Assembly: GCA_016200135.1 (NCBI GenBank)
Contig: JACQFI010000066.1
Coordinates: forward strand, 1 to 64,000
Length of the DNA: 64,000 nt
Direction: 5' to 3'
Source: Planctomycetota bacterium
Lineage (GTDB): Bacteria; Planctomycetota; SZUA-567; H5-PLA8
A model generated the notes under the pieces. It was not told the DNA's origin. It saw only the letters and a list, made by a program, of their open reading frames with translations, and ran no database searches. A program made the translations under genes and the position numbers. Shown here piece after piece: positions 1 to 9,232 of this stretch; position 1 is the stretch's first letter; each line of letters starts with the position of its first letter.

Positions 1-1
1 G

Positions 2-2092
2 ACCCCTGTCGCGCACGCGCTCTTTTATACTGTAGCTGCGAGCCTCCTTGTTATCGTCGGCACGCGGGCCGCGGATGCGGTCACCGACCCCGATCCGATG
101 AAGACGCACGGCGCACCGGGCTTTCCGCTGCGCAACGCCATCGACAGCTACGTCCTCGCCAAGATCAACGATGCCAAACTCGCGCCTTCGCGGAAGTGCA
201 CGGACGACGAGTTCGTCCGCCGCGCGTACCTCGACGTGATCGGCGTGATCCCTTCGCCCGAGGCGGTCAAGCTGTACCTCACCGATCCGCGCTCGGACAA
301 GCGCGAGCGCCTGATCGACAGCCTGCTGGCCAACGAGCGCTACGGTGCGCACTGGGCGATCATCTGGGGCGACTTGCTGCGCGAACACTCGCAGACGCGG
401 CAGGAAGAAGGCAGCTATCCGGGCTCGTACCGGAACTGGGTCCGCGACGCGCTGAACGCCAACATGCCCTACGACAAGTTCATGACCACGCTGGTAACGT
501 CGAGCGGCCGCGCGGACCAGTCGGGCGCGGTGAACTTCTACCTGCGCGACGGCAACAACCGCGTCGAGACGGCGAACTCGATCTCTTCGGCCTTCATGGG
601 CACGCGCATGGCCTGCGCGCAGTGCCACGACCACCCGTTCGATAAGTGGGAACAGAAGGACTTCCACAGCCTGATGGCCTTCATCGCGCCGCGCGTGAAC
701 GTCCGCACCGACGACCAGTCCGAGGGTCTGCTGAAGGAACGCGACGCGTGGGACGCCGCGAAGGAGAAGGAGACGGGCGTCAAGCCCGACCTCAGGGAAG
801 GCAACGGCGGGCGCCGGCGCAAAGGCGGCGAGCAGGCCGGCGACCCCAAGGGCGGCGATAAGCCGGCCGACAAAGGCGGCGCCGATCCGCACGCCAAGGC
901 CGCCGAACTGGTCAAGCAGATGCGTGCCGCGGTAGCCACGCTGGGACAGGACAAGACCGAGCGCTTCAACCAGTTCTTCGGCAACATGCGCGTCAATCTG
1001 GTTCGCGAGAACGGCGGCGGCGATTACCACATGCCGGCCGAAGGCGACGGCTCCGTGAACGGCAAAGGCGCGGATCTGGTCGAGCCCATCTTCCCCTGGG
1101 ACCCGAGCAAAAAGGCCGAAGGCGGTTCGCGCCGCGAGTCGCTGGCAAAGTTCATCGCCGGGCATCCGCAGTTCGCGCTGGTGCAAGCCAACCGCCTGTG
1201 GGCCGCGCTGATGGGCCGCGGGCTGGTGGAACCACTCGACGACTTCCGCCCCAAGAACCCGGCCACACATCCGGAACTGCTCAAGTTCCTCGCCGACGAA
1301 CTGGTGAATGCGAAGTTCGACAGCAAGCATGTCCTGCGCCTGATCCTGAACTCGAGCGCCTACGACCGCTCGTCCAAGCCGGAGACCGCGAACAAGGACG
1401 ACAAGACGCTCTTTTCGCACCGCCAGCTCCGCCGCATGACCGCCGAGCAGCTCTTCGATTCGATCCTGGTCGCCACGGGCCAGGCCGACCCGAAGGTGTC
1501 CATGGTCCAGGAAGTGAAGGCGCCGGACCTGAAGAAGCCGGAAGTTCCGCCGAGCCGCGCGATGTCGGGCTCGGGGCTCTCCAGTTCGACCGGCAGCGCC
1601 GCGTCTACGCCGCCGCCCGGCCCGGCCAAGGAGAGCGGGTCCACCGGAGGCAGCATGGGTGGAAACATGGGCGGCGGGATGATGGGGATGATGGGCCCAG
1701 CCGGCAACGACAGCGGCATGTGGGCCTTCGACCAGCCCACGCCTGCGAACCTGGGCTCGTTCATGAACTCGTTCAATCAGCCGTCGCGCGAAGAGTTCCA
1801 TGCAACCCGCGACGCCAGCGCCACGATCACGCAGGCGCTGGAGCTCTTCAACGGCCGGCCGATCAACGATGCCGTGAAGAAGGACAAGAACATGTTCGTG
1901 CAGGGCCTGATCGACAAGAAGCTGAACATCGTCCAAATCGTGCAGGAGCTGTACCTCGCAACGCTCTCGCGCTTGCCCACCGGCATGGAGCAGCAGGTCG
2001 CGGTCGGCTACGTGGGCTCGAACGCCCGCAACAAGCTCGAAGACCTGCACTGGGCGCTCATGAATACGCGTGAGTTTATGTTTATTAAATAG
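2..2092 (+). CDS. DUF1549/DUF1553 secreted protein (5' end outside window)
   Basis: The reading frame is open to the left edge with no start codon before the ATG at 98. The 32 codons upstream of that ATG encode a hydrophobic stretch ending in an Ala-Asp-Ala-like cleavage site, so they look like an export signal and the true start lies before the window. Numbering from the ATG at 98, a DUF1549 domain fills roughly residues 10-220 and ends in a C173-x-x-C-H motif followed by HPFDKW; DUF1553 fills roughly 345-664. Between them is a charged linker. A Gly/Ser/Met-rich insert, about residues 505-550, interrupts DUF1553. In planctomycetes this protein type is normally encoded beside a DUF1501 gene, as here, 51 bp upstream. 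The function is not established; the CxxCH could bind heme or metal, but that is inference. Confidence 0.9.
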   Translation, partial: TPVAHALFYTVAASLLVIVGTRAADAVTDPDPMKTHGAPGFPLRNAIDSYVLAKINDAKLAPSRKCTDDEFVRRAYLDVIGVIPSPEAVKLYLTDPRSDKRERLIDSLLANERYGAHWAIIWGDLLREHSQTRQEEGSYPGSYRNWVRDALNANMPYDKFMTTLVTSSGRADQSGAVNFYLRDGNNRVETANSISSAFMGTRMACAQCHDHPFDKWEQKDFHSLMAFIAPRVNVRTDDQSEGLLKERDAWDAAKEKETGVKPDLREGNGGRRRKGGEQAGDPKGGDKPADKGGADPHAKAAELVKQMRAAVATLGQDKTERFNQFFGNMRVNLVRENGGGDYHMPAEGDGSVNGKGADLVEPIFPWDPSKKAEGGSRRESLAKFIAGHPQFALVQANRLWAALMGRGLVEPLDDFRPKNPATHPELLKFLADELVNAKFDSKHVLRLILNSSAYDRSSKPETANKDDKTLFSHRQLRRMTAEQLFDSILVATGQADPKVSMVQEVKAPDLKKPEVPPSRAMSGSGLSSSTGSAASTPPPGPAKESGSTGGSMGGNMGGGMMGMMGPAGNDSGMWAFDQPTPANLGSFMNSFNQPSREEFHATRDASATITQALELFNGRPINDAVKKDKNMFVQGLIDKKLNIVQIVQELYLATLSRLPTGMEQQVAVGYVGSNARNKLEDLHWALMNTREFMFIK

Positions 2093-2143
2093 GGGCCAGG
2101 CTTCAGGATTAGGTTTCAAGGGACAGGATTAAGGAGGCTCGTC

Positions 2144-3451
2144 ATGGCTAAGATTCAACCGACCGGCAAGCAGAACGGCTGCATCGACTGCGACGGCCGC
2201 AACGGGGTCAATCGCCGGAGCTTCCTCAAGACCGGGGCCTTCAGTTTCATGGGCCTGAGCATGCTCGACCTGATGCGCGCGACGCTCATGGCCGAAGGCG
2301 CGGCCGGATCCACCTGCGACTCGGTGATCCTGGTTTGGCTCGCGGGCGGACCCAGCCACATCGACACCTTCGACCCCAAGCCGGGGCAGCCTACGGCAGG
2401 TCCGTTCAAGGCCATCGACACCGCCGCCGACGGCATCCAGCTCTGCGAACACCTGCCCTTGCTCGCCAAGCAGATGAAGAACGCTTCGCTGGTCCGCTCG
2501 CTCACCAGCAAGGAAGGCAGCCACGAACGCGCGACCTACGAGATGCACACCGGCTACAAGCCGCTCGGCAGCATCACCCACCCAAGCCTGGGCTCGCTGG
2601 TGATTAAGACCAAGGGGCGCAAGAACGAGGAGATCCCCGGCTACGTGAGCATCGGCGGCACGAGCTTCGGGGCCGGGTTCCTGGGTGCGCAGGTGGCGCC
2701 GTTCTACATCGGCGACCCGAACAACCCGACCCGCAACCTCGCCTTCGACCGCGAAGTAACCGAAGGCCGCTTCCGCTCGCGCGTGGAACTGCTCAAGAAC
2801 CTCGACATGGGCTTCGCGGCCGAGAAGCGCAGCGACGTGATCGAGGAGTACGCGGTGCAGTTCCGCGAGGCCGTGCAGATGATGTACTCGAAGTCCGTCG
2901 AGGCCTTTGACCTCAAGAAGGAGAGCCCCGAGAAGATCAAGAAGTACGGCGACAACGGCTTCGGCAAGAGCATGCTGATCGCGAAACGGCTGGTCGAGAA
3001 GGGCGTGCGCTTCGTGGAGTGCTCGCTGGGCGGCTGGGACACGCACAACGACGTGGCGAAGAACGTCGCGGGCAACTGCGCGACGCTCGACCCGGCGCTC
3101 TCGAGCCTGCTCGACGAGATGAACGCCAGCGGGCAGCTCAAACGCACCCTGGTGATCTGCACCGGCGAGTTCGGCCGCACGCCGAAGATGAACGGCACCG
3201 GCGGGCGCGACCACTTCCCGCGCGTCTGGACGGCCGTGGTGGCCGGCGGCGGCGTGAAGACCGGCATCGCCTACGGCTCCAGCGACGCGACCGGCTCGGA
3301 ACCCAAAGACAACCCCGTCCGCCCCGGTGACCTGCACGCGACCATGTTCGACCTGCTCGGCATCGACTTCACCAAGGAACACCAGACCGAGCAGGGCCGT
3401 CCGATCAAGGTCGTGAACGAAGGCAAGCCGATCAAGGGCCTGCTGGCGTAA
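2144..3451 (+). CDS. DUF1501 family protein with twin-arginine signal
   Basis: A 435-residue protein of normal length for DUF1501, a family distantly related to the sulfatase/alkaline phosphatase fold. Near the N-terminus is N-R-R-S-F-L-K followed by a hydrophobic stretch, a good twin-arginine export signal, so the folded protein is probably exported. Typical family blocks are visible: LVWLAGGPSHIDTFDPKP, GGWDTHN and GEFGRTPKMN. The start is set by a strong AAGGAGG seven bases before the ATG. It follows the DUF1549/DUF1553 gene closely on the same strand, and the two are probably co-transcribed and act together, as the family pairing elsewhere suggests. A strong terminator follows. The substrate is unknown. 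Confidence 0.92.
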   Translation: MAKIQPTGKQNGCIDCDGRNGVNRRSFLKTGAFSFMGLSMLDLMRATLMAEGAAGSTCDSVILVWLAGGPSHIDTFDPKPGQPTAGPFKAIDTAADGIQLCEHLPLLAKQMKNASLVRSLTSKEGSHERATYEMHTGYKPLGSITHPSLGSLVIKTKGRKNEEIPGYVSIGGTSFGAGFLGAQVAPFYIGDPNNPTRNLAFDREVTEGRFRSRVELLKNLDMGFAAEKRSDVIEEYAVQFREAVQMMYSKSVEAFDLKKESPEKIKKYGDNGFGKSMLIAKRLVEKGVRFVECSLGGWDTHNDVAKNVAGNCATLDPALSSLLDEMNASGQLKRTLVICTGEFGRTPKMNGTGGRDHFPRVWTAVVAGGGVKTGIAYGSSDATGSEPKDNPVRPGDLHATMFDLLGIDFTKEHQTEQGRPIKVVNEGKPIKGLLA

Positions 3452-3480
3452 CGCCCGTTCGCAGCACACCGCAGCATCCA

Positions 3481-3514
3481 GCGGGAGATGGGCGGCCATC
3501 TCCCGCTTTTTTTT
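3481..3514 (+). terminator. Rho-independent terminator after the DUF1501 gene
   Basis: An 11-bp perfect stem (GCGGGAGATGG / CCATCTCCCGC) with a 4-nt loop is followed by eight T. It lies 30 bp after the stop codon and ends the DUF1549-DUF1501 transcript. Confidence 0.9.
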
Positions 3515-3667
3515 GTCCCATCTCGCCTGCCGCAACCAGTAGAAGTGGAACATCTTGCACAACTAAAATCATACGCACACACATAAAAAACGGTGTACCC
3601 CAAAGGATCGGACTACGAGGGATACTCTATCCTCTGAGATAGATGGAATTCAAAAGAGGAGCTGTCT

Positions 3668-5707
3668 ATGCATCTCAAGAAGGCCGTTCTTTCCATCGGC
3701 GTACTCGTATGCGCAACGAGCGCGGTGGGAGCCGAGGTGCCCGCAGCCGTGGGCTGGCGCGGGGACGGCAACGGCCGCTATCCGCAGGCCACGCCGCCGC
3801 TGCATTGGAGCCGCGTCTCCAAGAGCGTGCTTGGGCTGGCCGCGCAGGCCGCCAAGCCCAAGTCGCCAGATGCCGCGCCTGCGGCGGGCACGCAGATCCC
3901 GGACGGCACCATTCACAAGTGGCTCGTACTGGGCCCGCTGCCGCTGGCCGACGACAAGAAACTCGACGACGAGACGCTGGCGAACGAGGCCGCGGTCTCA
4001 CCCGACGAGAACGAGAAGGCCGGCGAGCTCGCGTGGAAGGCCGTAGCCTTTGATGACAACGCGGTGGACTTCAACGGAACCTTCAACCTGCCGGGCAAGA
4101 AACCGAAGGCCGTCGCCTACGCCCACACGTACCTCTATTCGGCCGACGGCAAGCCACTCTCGGTGAACTTCATGTACGAAAGCTTTGCCAAAGTCTGGCT
4201 GAACGGCAAGCCGGCCTTCTCCCACCCGAACGGCGGGAACCTCGCGAACCGCTTCAACCTGGCCGTGGCCAAGGGCTGGAACCGGATCCTGATCAAGAGC
4301 CAGACCAGCGTGGACAACTGGTACGTCCGCGCGACGCTCTTCGGCCCGGACCCGAACGAAGTTGATGCGAAGGGCATCGTCTGGATTACGCGCATGCCGA
4401 ATCTCGGCTACAGCAGCCCGATCGTCGTGGGCGACAAAATCTTCGCCACCATCGAGACCGGCGGCCTCTGCTGCATGAACAAGGCCGACGGCAAGATCCT
4501 CTGGGTGCGCTCCGCCACGTATTACGACACCGCAAGCGACGAAGAACGGAAGGCCAACGCGCAGGCGTTCACGGAGATGGACGCGCTGGCCGCGCAATTG
4601 AAGCAGGCGGACGACGCCACCGTGAACGGCGCGGCCAAGAAGACGGACGACGAGCGCGCGAAGCTCGAGGACCAGCTCAACAAGGCCATGGCCAAGGTCG
4701 ACAAGAAGTACCGGCCCGCGCCGCGCGGCGAAGCCGGGTTCACCGCGCCGAATCCGGTGAGCGACGGCGAGCGCGTCTACGTCGCCTACGGCACCGGCGT
4801 CACCGTCTGCTACGACCTGGCCGGCAACAAGAAATGGAGCGATCTCTCGAGCCACCCCGATCTCGAACACGGCTACAATTCGTCGCCGCTGCTCGCGGAC
4901 GGCAAGCTCATCATCTACATGGGCGAATGCCGCGCGCTGGATCCGAAGACGGGCAAACTGCTCTGGGAGAGTCCCCGGTTTCTGCCCGAGAACAACCGCA
5001 CCTACTACCATTTCCACGGATCAGGCTGCGTGCTGTCCGCCGGCACCGAGAAGGTCGCCTTCTTCCTGAACGGCGAGTTCGTGCGGCTGAGCGACGGCAA
5101 GAACGTCTACGCCGATTTCTGGAAGCTCGGCGACAGCCGCTACAGCGCGCCGGTAGTCGATCGCGGCATGGCCTACAAGGTCCAGTCGGGAACCGGCGGC
5201 GTGGTCGCGTTCAAGCCCTCGGCCATCTCCGGCGACAAGCTCACGCCGGAGATCGTCAACGAGGTGAAGTTCGACACCAACAAGTACCCCAAGTTCTATC
5301 TCAAGTTCTACAACGCCGCGCCGCTCTACCACGAAGGGCTGCTCTACTGCATCGACGAGGACGCCGTGCTGACGGTCGTCGACATGGAGAAGGGCGAGGT
5401 CGCGTATCAGAAGCTGCTCGACCTGGATCTGTACATGCACCACAACTTCGGCGCCGGGCGCGGCGGCGCCGCGGCCAGCCCGACGCTGGCGGGCAAGTAC
5501 ATCTACCTCTTCGGTAATCAGGGCTCGAGCGTGGTGATCGAACCGGGCCGGACCTTCAAGCAGGTCGCGAAGAATCGTCTGGAACAGATCGTCCACGGCG
5601 CATATTCGGACCGGCAGGAGGTCACGATCACCTGCCCGGTCTTCGAGGGCGCGCGGATGTACTACCGCGGCGAGCAGTACCTGTACTGCATTGAGGAAAA
5701 GAAATAG
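3668..5707 (+). CDS. Secreted PQQ-binding-like beta-propeller protein
   Basis: A 679-residue protein beginning with a signal peptide (hydrophobic residues 5-20, likely cleaved after AVGA). Residues about 75-225 look like a ligand-binding beta-sandwich module (the IHKWLVLGPLPL opening is often seen in planctomycete PA14-like domains). From about 230 onward are PQQ/WD-like propeller blades with repeated motifs of the type G-x-I-L-W, A-L-D-P-K-T-G-K-L-L-W and YCIDEDAVLTVVDMEKGEV, as in BamB-like proteins and PQQ dehydrogenases. A charged helical insert (about 280-345) interrupts the blades. No catalytic residue set was recognised, so enzymatic activity is not claimed. The start is supported by AGAGGAG seven bases upstream. 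It follows a terminator and is probably its own transcription unit, acting outside the cytoplasm. Confidence 0.82.
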   Translation: MHLKKAVLSIGVLVCATSAVGAEVPAAVGWRGDGNGRYPQATPPLHWSRVSKSVLGLAAQAAKPKSPDAAPAAGTQIPDGTIHKWLVLGPLPLADDKKLDDETLANEAAVSPDENEKAGELAWKAVAFDDNAVDFNGTFNLPGKKPKAVAYAHTYLYSADGKPLSVNFMYESFAKVWLNGKPAFSHPNGGNLANRFNLAVAKGWNRILIKSQTSVDNWYVRATLFGPDPNEVDAKGIVWITRMPNLGYSSPIVVGDKIFATIETGGLCCMNKADGKILWVRSATYYDTASDEERKANAQAFTEMDALAAQLKQADDATVNGAAKKTDDERAKLEDQLNKAMAKVDKKYRPAPRGEAGFTAPNPVSDGERVYVAYGTGVTVCYDLAGNKKWSDLSSHPDLEHGYNSSPLLADGKLIIYMGECRALDPKTGKLLWESPRFLPENNRTYYHFHGSGCVLSAGTEKVAFFLNGEFVRLSDGKNVYADFWKLGDSRYSAPVVDRGMAYKVQSGTGGVVAFKPSAISGDKLTPEIVNEVKFDTNKYPKFYLKFYNAAPLYHEGLLYCIDEDAVLTVVDMEKGEVAYQKLLDLDLYMHHNFGAGRGGAAASPTLAGKYIYLFGNQGSSVVIEPGRTFKQVAKNRLEQIVHGAYSDRQEVTITCPVFEGARMYYRGEQYLYCIEEKK

Positions 5708-5719
5708 CGGAACGGCAAA

Positions 5720-5890
5720 TCCGAATATCGAAATCCGGAATAGTGCGGCTTCGCGGCTCTCCGCAACGAGTGTTCTAAAATCAAACAGTACGGGAACTCT
5801 GTAACCTGAGTTTAAACCGGAGCATAGACGAGCGTCCGGCGCCCTTCATGGCCGCTCCACGTTTCTCATTCCAAATCCGGATTATCGAGT
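5720..5890. repeat. Gene-free spacer with repeat remnants
   Basis: The 267-bp space between the propeller gene and the next gene holds no convincing reading frame. It carries two copies of an AAATCCGAATATCGAAATCC-like phrase: one full near 5718-5738 and the short CCAAATCCGG near 5871-5880. Similar phrases (TTCGATATTCGAA) reappear in the spacers near 16.8 kb and 19.3 kb. Confidence 0.35.
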
Positions 5891-5974
5891 GGAAGGTTGA
5901 GGTAAGCCTGATATAGCTTGCACAGCTTCAAGACGAAAAATGTGGCACGCAGACCCTTTTAGAAAGGATTGCTC

Positions 5975-6289
5975 ATGGCAACCATTAAGAAACCCGACGC
6001 GAATCCGATAATCGCGGCATTGCTCACTTGGTTTGTGCTGGGTACGGGGCACTTACTCATCAACGGTCAGCAGAAGAAGTGGATCTATATCCTCGTCTGT
6101 CAGTTGATTGGTATTGTCCTTTGTTTCTTACCTAGCATTGTGGTCGGCGTGTTTAGCATCATCGACGCTTATCAGACCGCCGAACGGTTGCAGAAGGGCG
6201 AAGAGCTCGACGAGAACGAGTACACCTTCGGCTTGCTTTACAAGATCGTCAGCATACTCGATAAGACGGCGGTCTATAAGGGCAGCTAA
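5975..6289 (+). CDS. TM2-like small membrane protein
   Basis: A 104-residue protein with two strongly hydrophobic helices (about 10-27 and 34-58) joined by a short loop with G-T-G-H-L-L-I-N-G, the pattern of the TM2/small membrane family, and a hydrophilic C-terminal tail. The ATG is preceded by AGAAAGGA six bases upstream; a TTG two codons earlier is less likely. The role is unknown. Base composition is somewhat less GC-rich than in the neighbours. The gene stands alone between a long spacer and a strong hairpin terminator. The 14 bases around its start (GGATTGCTCATGGC) recur exactly at the start of the SBP-OmpA gene at 59.8 kb. Confidence 0.75.
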   Translation: MATIKKPDANPIIAALLTWFVLGTGHLLINGQQKKWIYILVCQLIGIVLCFLPSIVVGVFSIIDAYQTAERLQKGEELDENEYTFGLLYKIVSILDKTAVYKGS

Positions 6290-6316
6290 GCGGTTTGCGC
6301 TGATTAACGAGGCCAG

Positions 6317-6367
6317 GAACCGGCCGCGAAGTTGGGTGAACGCCCGCTTCGCGGCCGGTTCTGTTTT
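6317..6367 (+). terminator. Rho-independent terminator
   Basis: A perfect 15-bp inverted repeat (GAACCGGCCGCGAAG and its complement) with a 15-nt loop, followed by TGTTTT. It lies 28 bp past the TM2-like gene and separates it from the aconitase gene. Confidence 0.85.
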
Positions 6368-6477
6368 CGCGCCGCCCGATTCCTCGCGTTGAAAATCATG
6401 CCGCCGTGCTTCATTCTAGAGCTGGCCTGAAGAGGCGCGATTCGCGCCGCTAAGCACACCGCGGAGGCTCCCGACCC

Positions 6478-9138
6478 ATGCTCGAATTCGACCTCGTGAA
6501 GAAGATGTACGACGCCCTCCCCGGACGCATCGACCGCGTCCGCCGCAAACTCGGCCGGCACCTGACCCAGGCCGAGAAGATCCTCTACACGCACCTCGAC
6601 GACATCGAAGGCCAGGCCCTCGAGCGCAACAAGAGCTTCCTGATGCTGCGCCCCGACCGCGTCGCCATGCAGGACGCGACGGCGCAGATGGCCATCCTCC
6701 AGTTCATCTCCTCGGGCCGCAAGAAGACCGCCGTGCCCACGACCGTCCACTGCGACCACCTGATCATGGCGCGCAAGGGCTCCGGGCCCGACATGGAAGT
6801 CGCGCTGAAGGAAAACCAGGAGGTCTTCGATTTCCTGAGTACCTCGGCGAAGAAGTACGGCATGGGCTTCTGGCGCCCGGGCTCGGGGATCATCCACCAG
6901 GTCGTCCTCGAAAACTACGCCTTCCCCGGCGGCCTGATGATCGGCACCGACAGCCACACGCCCAATGCCGGCGGCATGGGCATGGTGGCCGTGGGCGTCG
7001 GCGGCGCGGACGCCGTGGACGTGATGGTCGGCATGCCCTGGGAACTGCTCTGCCCCAAGCTCATCGGCGTGCGCCTCACCGGCAAGCTCGGCGGCTGGTC
7101 CGCGCCCAAGGACGTGATCCTAAAGATGCTGGAGATCCTCACCTGCGCCGGCGGCACGAACAAGATCGTCGAATACTTCGGGCCGGGCGTCGAAAGCATC
7201 AGCCTGACCGGGCGCGGCACGATCACCAACATGGGCGCGGAACTCGGCGCGACCACCAGCCTCTTCCCCTACGACATCCGTTCGGCCGCGTACCTGCGCG
7301 CTACGCGGCGCGGGCTCGTCGCCGACTGGGCCGACCTGCACGTCCACCACGTCAACGCCGACCCCGAAGTTCAGGAGAATCCCGAGAAGTACTACGACGA
7401 ACTGCTCGAGATTGATCTGGACAAGCTCGAACCGATCCTCGTCGGCCCGCACACCCCGGATCTCGCTCACTCGGCCTCGAAGATGCAGGCCGACGCCGAG
7501 AAGGAGCACTACCCCGAAGAGATCAAGGTCTGCCTGATCGGCTCCTGCACGAACAGCTCGTACGAAGACATCGGCCGCGCCGCGCACGTCGCCCGCCAGG
7601 CCGAAGCGAAGGGCCTCAAGAAGTTCCGCGTCCCGCTGCTCGTCTCGCCGGGCTCCGACCAGGTCTACGCGACGCTCGAACGCGATGGGCAGCTTGCGAC
7701 GCTCAAGAAGATGGGCGCGACGGTGCTCGCCAACGCCTGCGGCCCGTGCATCGGGCAGTGGAAGCGCGACGACGTGAAGGCGGAAGACGAGGCCAGCGGC
7801 ACGCCGAACGTGATCGTGACCAGCTTCAACCGCAACTTCCGCGGGCGCAACGACAGCTTCAAGAGCACGCTCGCGTTCATCGGCTCGCCGGAACTCGTCG
7901 TCGCCAAGGCCCTCAGCGGGCGGCTCTCGTTCAATCCCAACGTCGAGAAGGTGAAGAACGACCAGGGCCAGGAGGTCAGCCTCGATCCGCCCGAAGCGCC
8001 GGACCTGCCCGCGAACGGATACGTCTTCAACGATAAAGGCTTCCAGGCCCCGGCCGGCGATCCGAATTCGGTGCCGCTCTCGGTCGCGCCGACCTCCGAC
8101 CGGCTGCAACTGCTCGAACCGTTCAAGCCGTGGGATGGGAAGGACATCAACGGCGCGCGCGTGCTCATGAAGGCCAAGGGAAAGTGCACCACCGATCACA
8201 TCTCCGCCGCGGGCAAGTGGCTCAAGTACCGCGGGCACCTCGACAACATCTCCAACAACCTCTTTATCGGCGCGATCAACGCGTTCACGGGCGAGACCGG
8301 CGCCGGAACGAACCTGCGGACGGGCGAAAAGGGCAAGCTCTACCCCGAGATCGCGCGCGACTACAAGGCCCACGGCATCTCCTGGATCGCCGTCGGCGAC
8401 GCGAACTACGGCGAAGGCTCCAGCCGCGAGCACGCGGCGCTCGAACCGCGCTTCCTGGGCGGGCGCGCGGTGGTGGTGCGCAGCTTCGCGCGCATCCACG
8501 AGACCAACCTCAAGAAACAGGGCATGCTCGCGCTGACGTTCGCCAACCCCGCCGATTACGACAAGATCCGCGCGGACGACGAGGTGGGCATCGCGGGCCT
8601 GAAGGACTTCGCGCCCGGCAAGCCGCTTACGGTGGTGGTGCAGCACGCGGACGGCAGCCAGGACTCGCTTAAAGTGAACCACACGTACAACGCCGAACAG
8701 ATCGAATGGTTCCGCGCCGGCAGCGCGCTCAACATCATCCGCGCCAACCAGTCCAAGGGCGCATCGGGCAAGGGCGCCAAGGCCGCGCAGAACGTGGCGC
8801 AGGCGCTGGCACAGCCCGCGCGCGAACGAACGGCGCGGGGCGAATCCACGCCCGTGCGGGCGGAAGCGCGCGAAGGCGCAGTCGCCAAACCTAAAGTAAA
8901 GAGCGCAAGGAAGGGCAACGGCCAGGGCGCGACGAAAGCCAAGGCGAAGAATACCAAAAAGGAGAAGTCCCGCATGAACATGCGACCCCGCTCGTTGAAC
9001 GCCAAGGCCGCCTCGCGCGTAAAGGCGTACAAGTCCAAGCCGCGCGGCAAGAGCGCCAAGGTGCTGCCAAAGGGCAGCGGTACCTCCCAAAAAGTGCGCC
9101 GGGACCGCTACGCCGGGAAGAGGGGCAAGGCGCGGTAA
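6478..9138 (+). CDS. acn: Aconitate hydratase, mitochondrial-type, with basic C-terminal tail
   Basis: Catalyses citrate-isocitrate interconversion in the TCA cycle using a [4Fe-4S] cluster. The three cluster cysteines are C357 (in G-S-C-T-N-S), C421 and C424 (in C-G-P-C-I-G), matching the positions in animal mitochondrial aconitase. TDSHTPNAGGMGM, the substrate-binding Arg region (SFNRNFRGRND) and the swivel-domain GEGSSREHAALEPR block are intact. The enzyme core ends near residue 757. The last 130 residues are not part of the family: they are rich in Lys, Arg, Ala and Gly and end in KRGKAR. Inside this tail, a GGAGAAG precedes an in-frame ATG at 8974, so a separate 54-residue basic product could also be made. 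The gene is monocistronic between a terminator and an unrelated gene. Confidence 0.96.
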   Translation: MLEFDLVKKMYDALPGRIDRVRRKLGRHLTQAEKILYTHLDDIEGQALERNKSFLMLRPDRVAMQDATAQMAILQFISSGRKKTAVPTTVHCDHLIMARKGSGPDMEVALKENQEVFDFLSTSAKKYGMGFWRPGSGIIHQVVLENYAFPGGLMIGTDSHTPNAGGMGMVAVGVGGADAVDVMVGMPWELLCPKLIGVRLTGKLGGWSAPKDVILKMLEILTCAGGTNKIVEYFGPGVESISLTGRGTITNMGAELGATTSLFPYDIRSAAYLRATRRGLVADWADLHVHHVNADPEVQENPEKYYDELLEIDLDKLEPILVGPHTPDLAHSASKMQADAEKEHYPEEIKVCLIGSCTNSSYEDIGRAAHVARQAEAKGLKKFRVPLLVSPGSDQVYATLERDGQLATLKKMGATVLANACGPCIGQWKRDDVKAEDEASGTPNVIVTSFNRNFRGRNDSFKSTLAFIGSPELVVAKALSGRLSFNPNVEKVKNDQGQEVSLDPPEAPDLPANGYVFNDKGFQAPAGDPNSVPLSVAPTSDRLQLLEPFKPWDGKDINGARVLMKAKGKCTTDHISAAGKWLKYRGHLDNISNNLFIGAINAFTGETGAGTNLRTGEKGKLYPEIARDYKAHGISWIAVGDANYGEGSSREHAALEPRFLGGRAVVVRSFARIHETNLKKQGMLALTFANPADYDKIRADDEVGIAGLKDFAPGKPLTVVVQHADGSQDSLKVNHTYNAEQIEWFRAGSALNIIRANQSKGASGKGAKAAQNVAQALAQPARERTARGESTPVRAEAREGAVAKPKVKSARKGNGQGATKAKAKNTKKEKSRMNMRPRSLNAKAASRVKAYKSKPRGKSAKVLPKGSGTSQKVRRDRYAGKRGKAR

Positions 9139-9232
9139 GAGAAAAGCATTGCGGTTGGGGTCGCGGCATGCGGCCTCAGTCGTATAAACGGCGAAGCACC
9201 AAAGATACCATTTTATCGCGCTAAAGAGGTCT

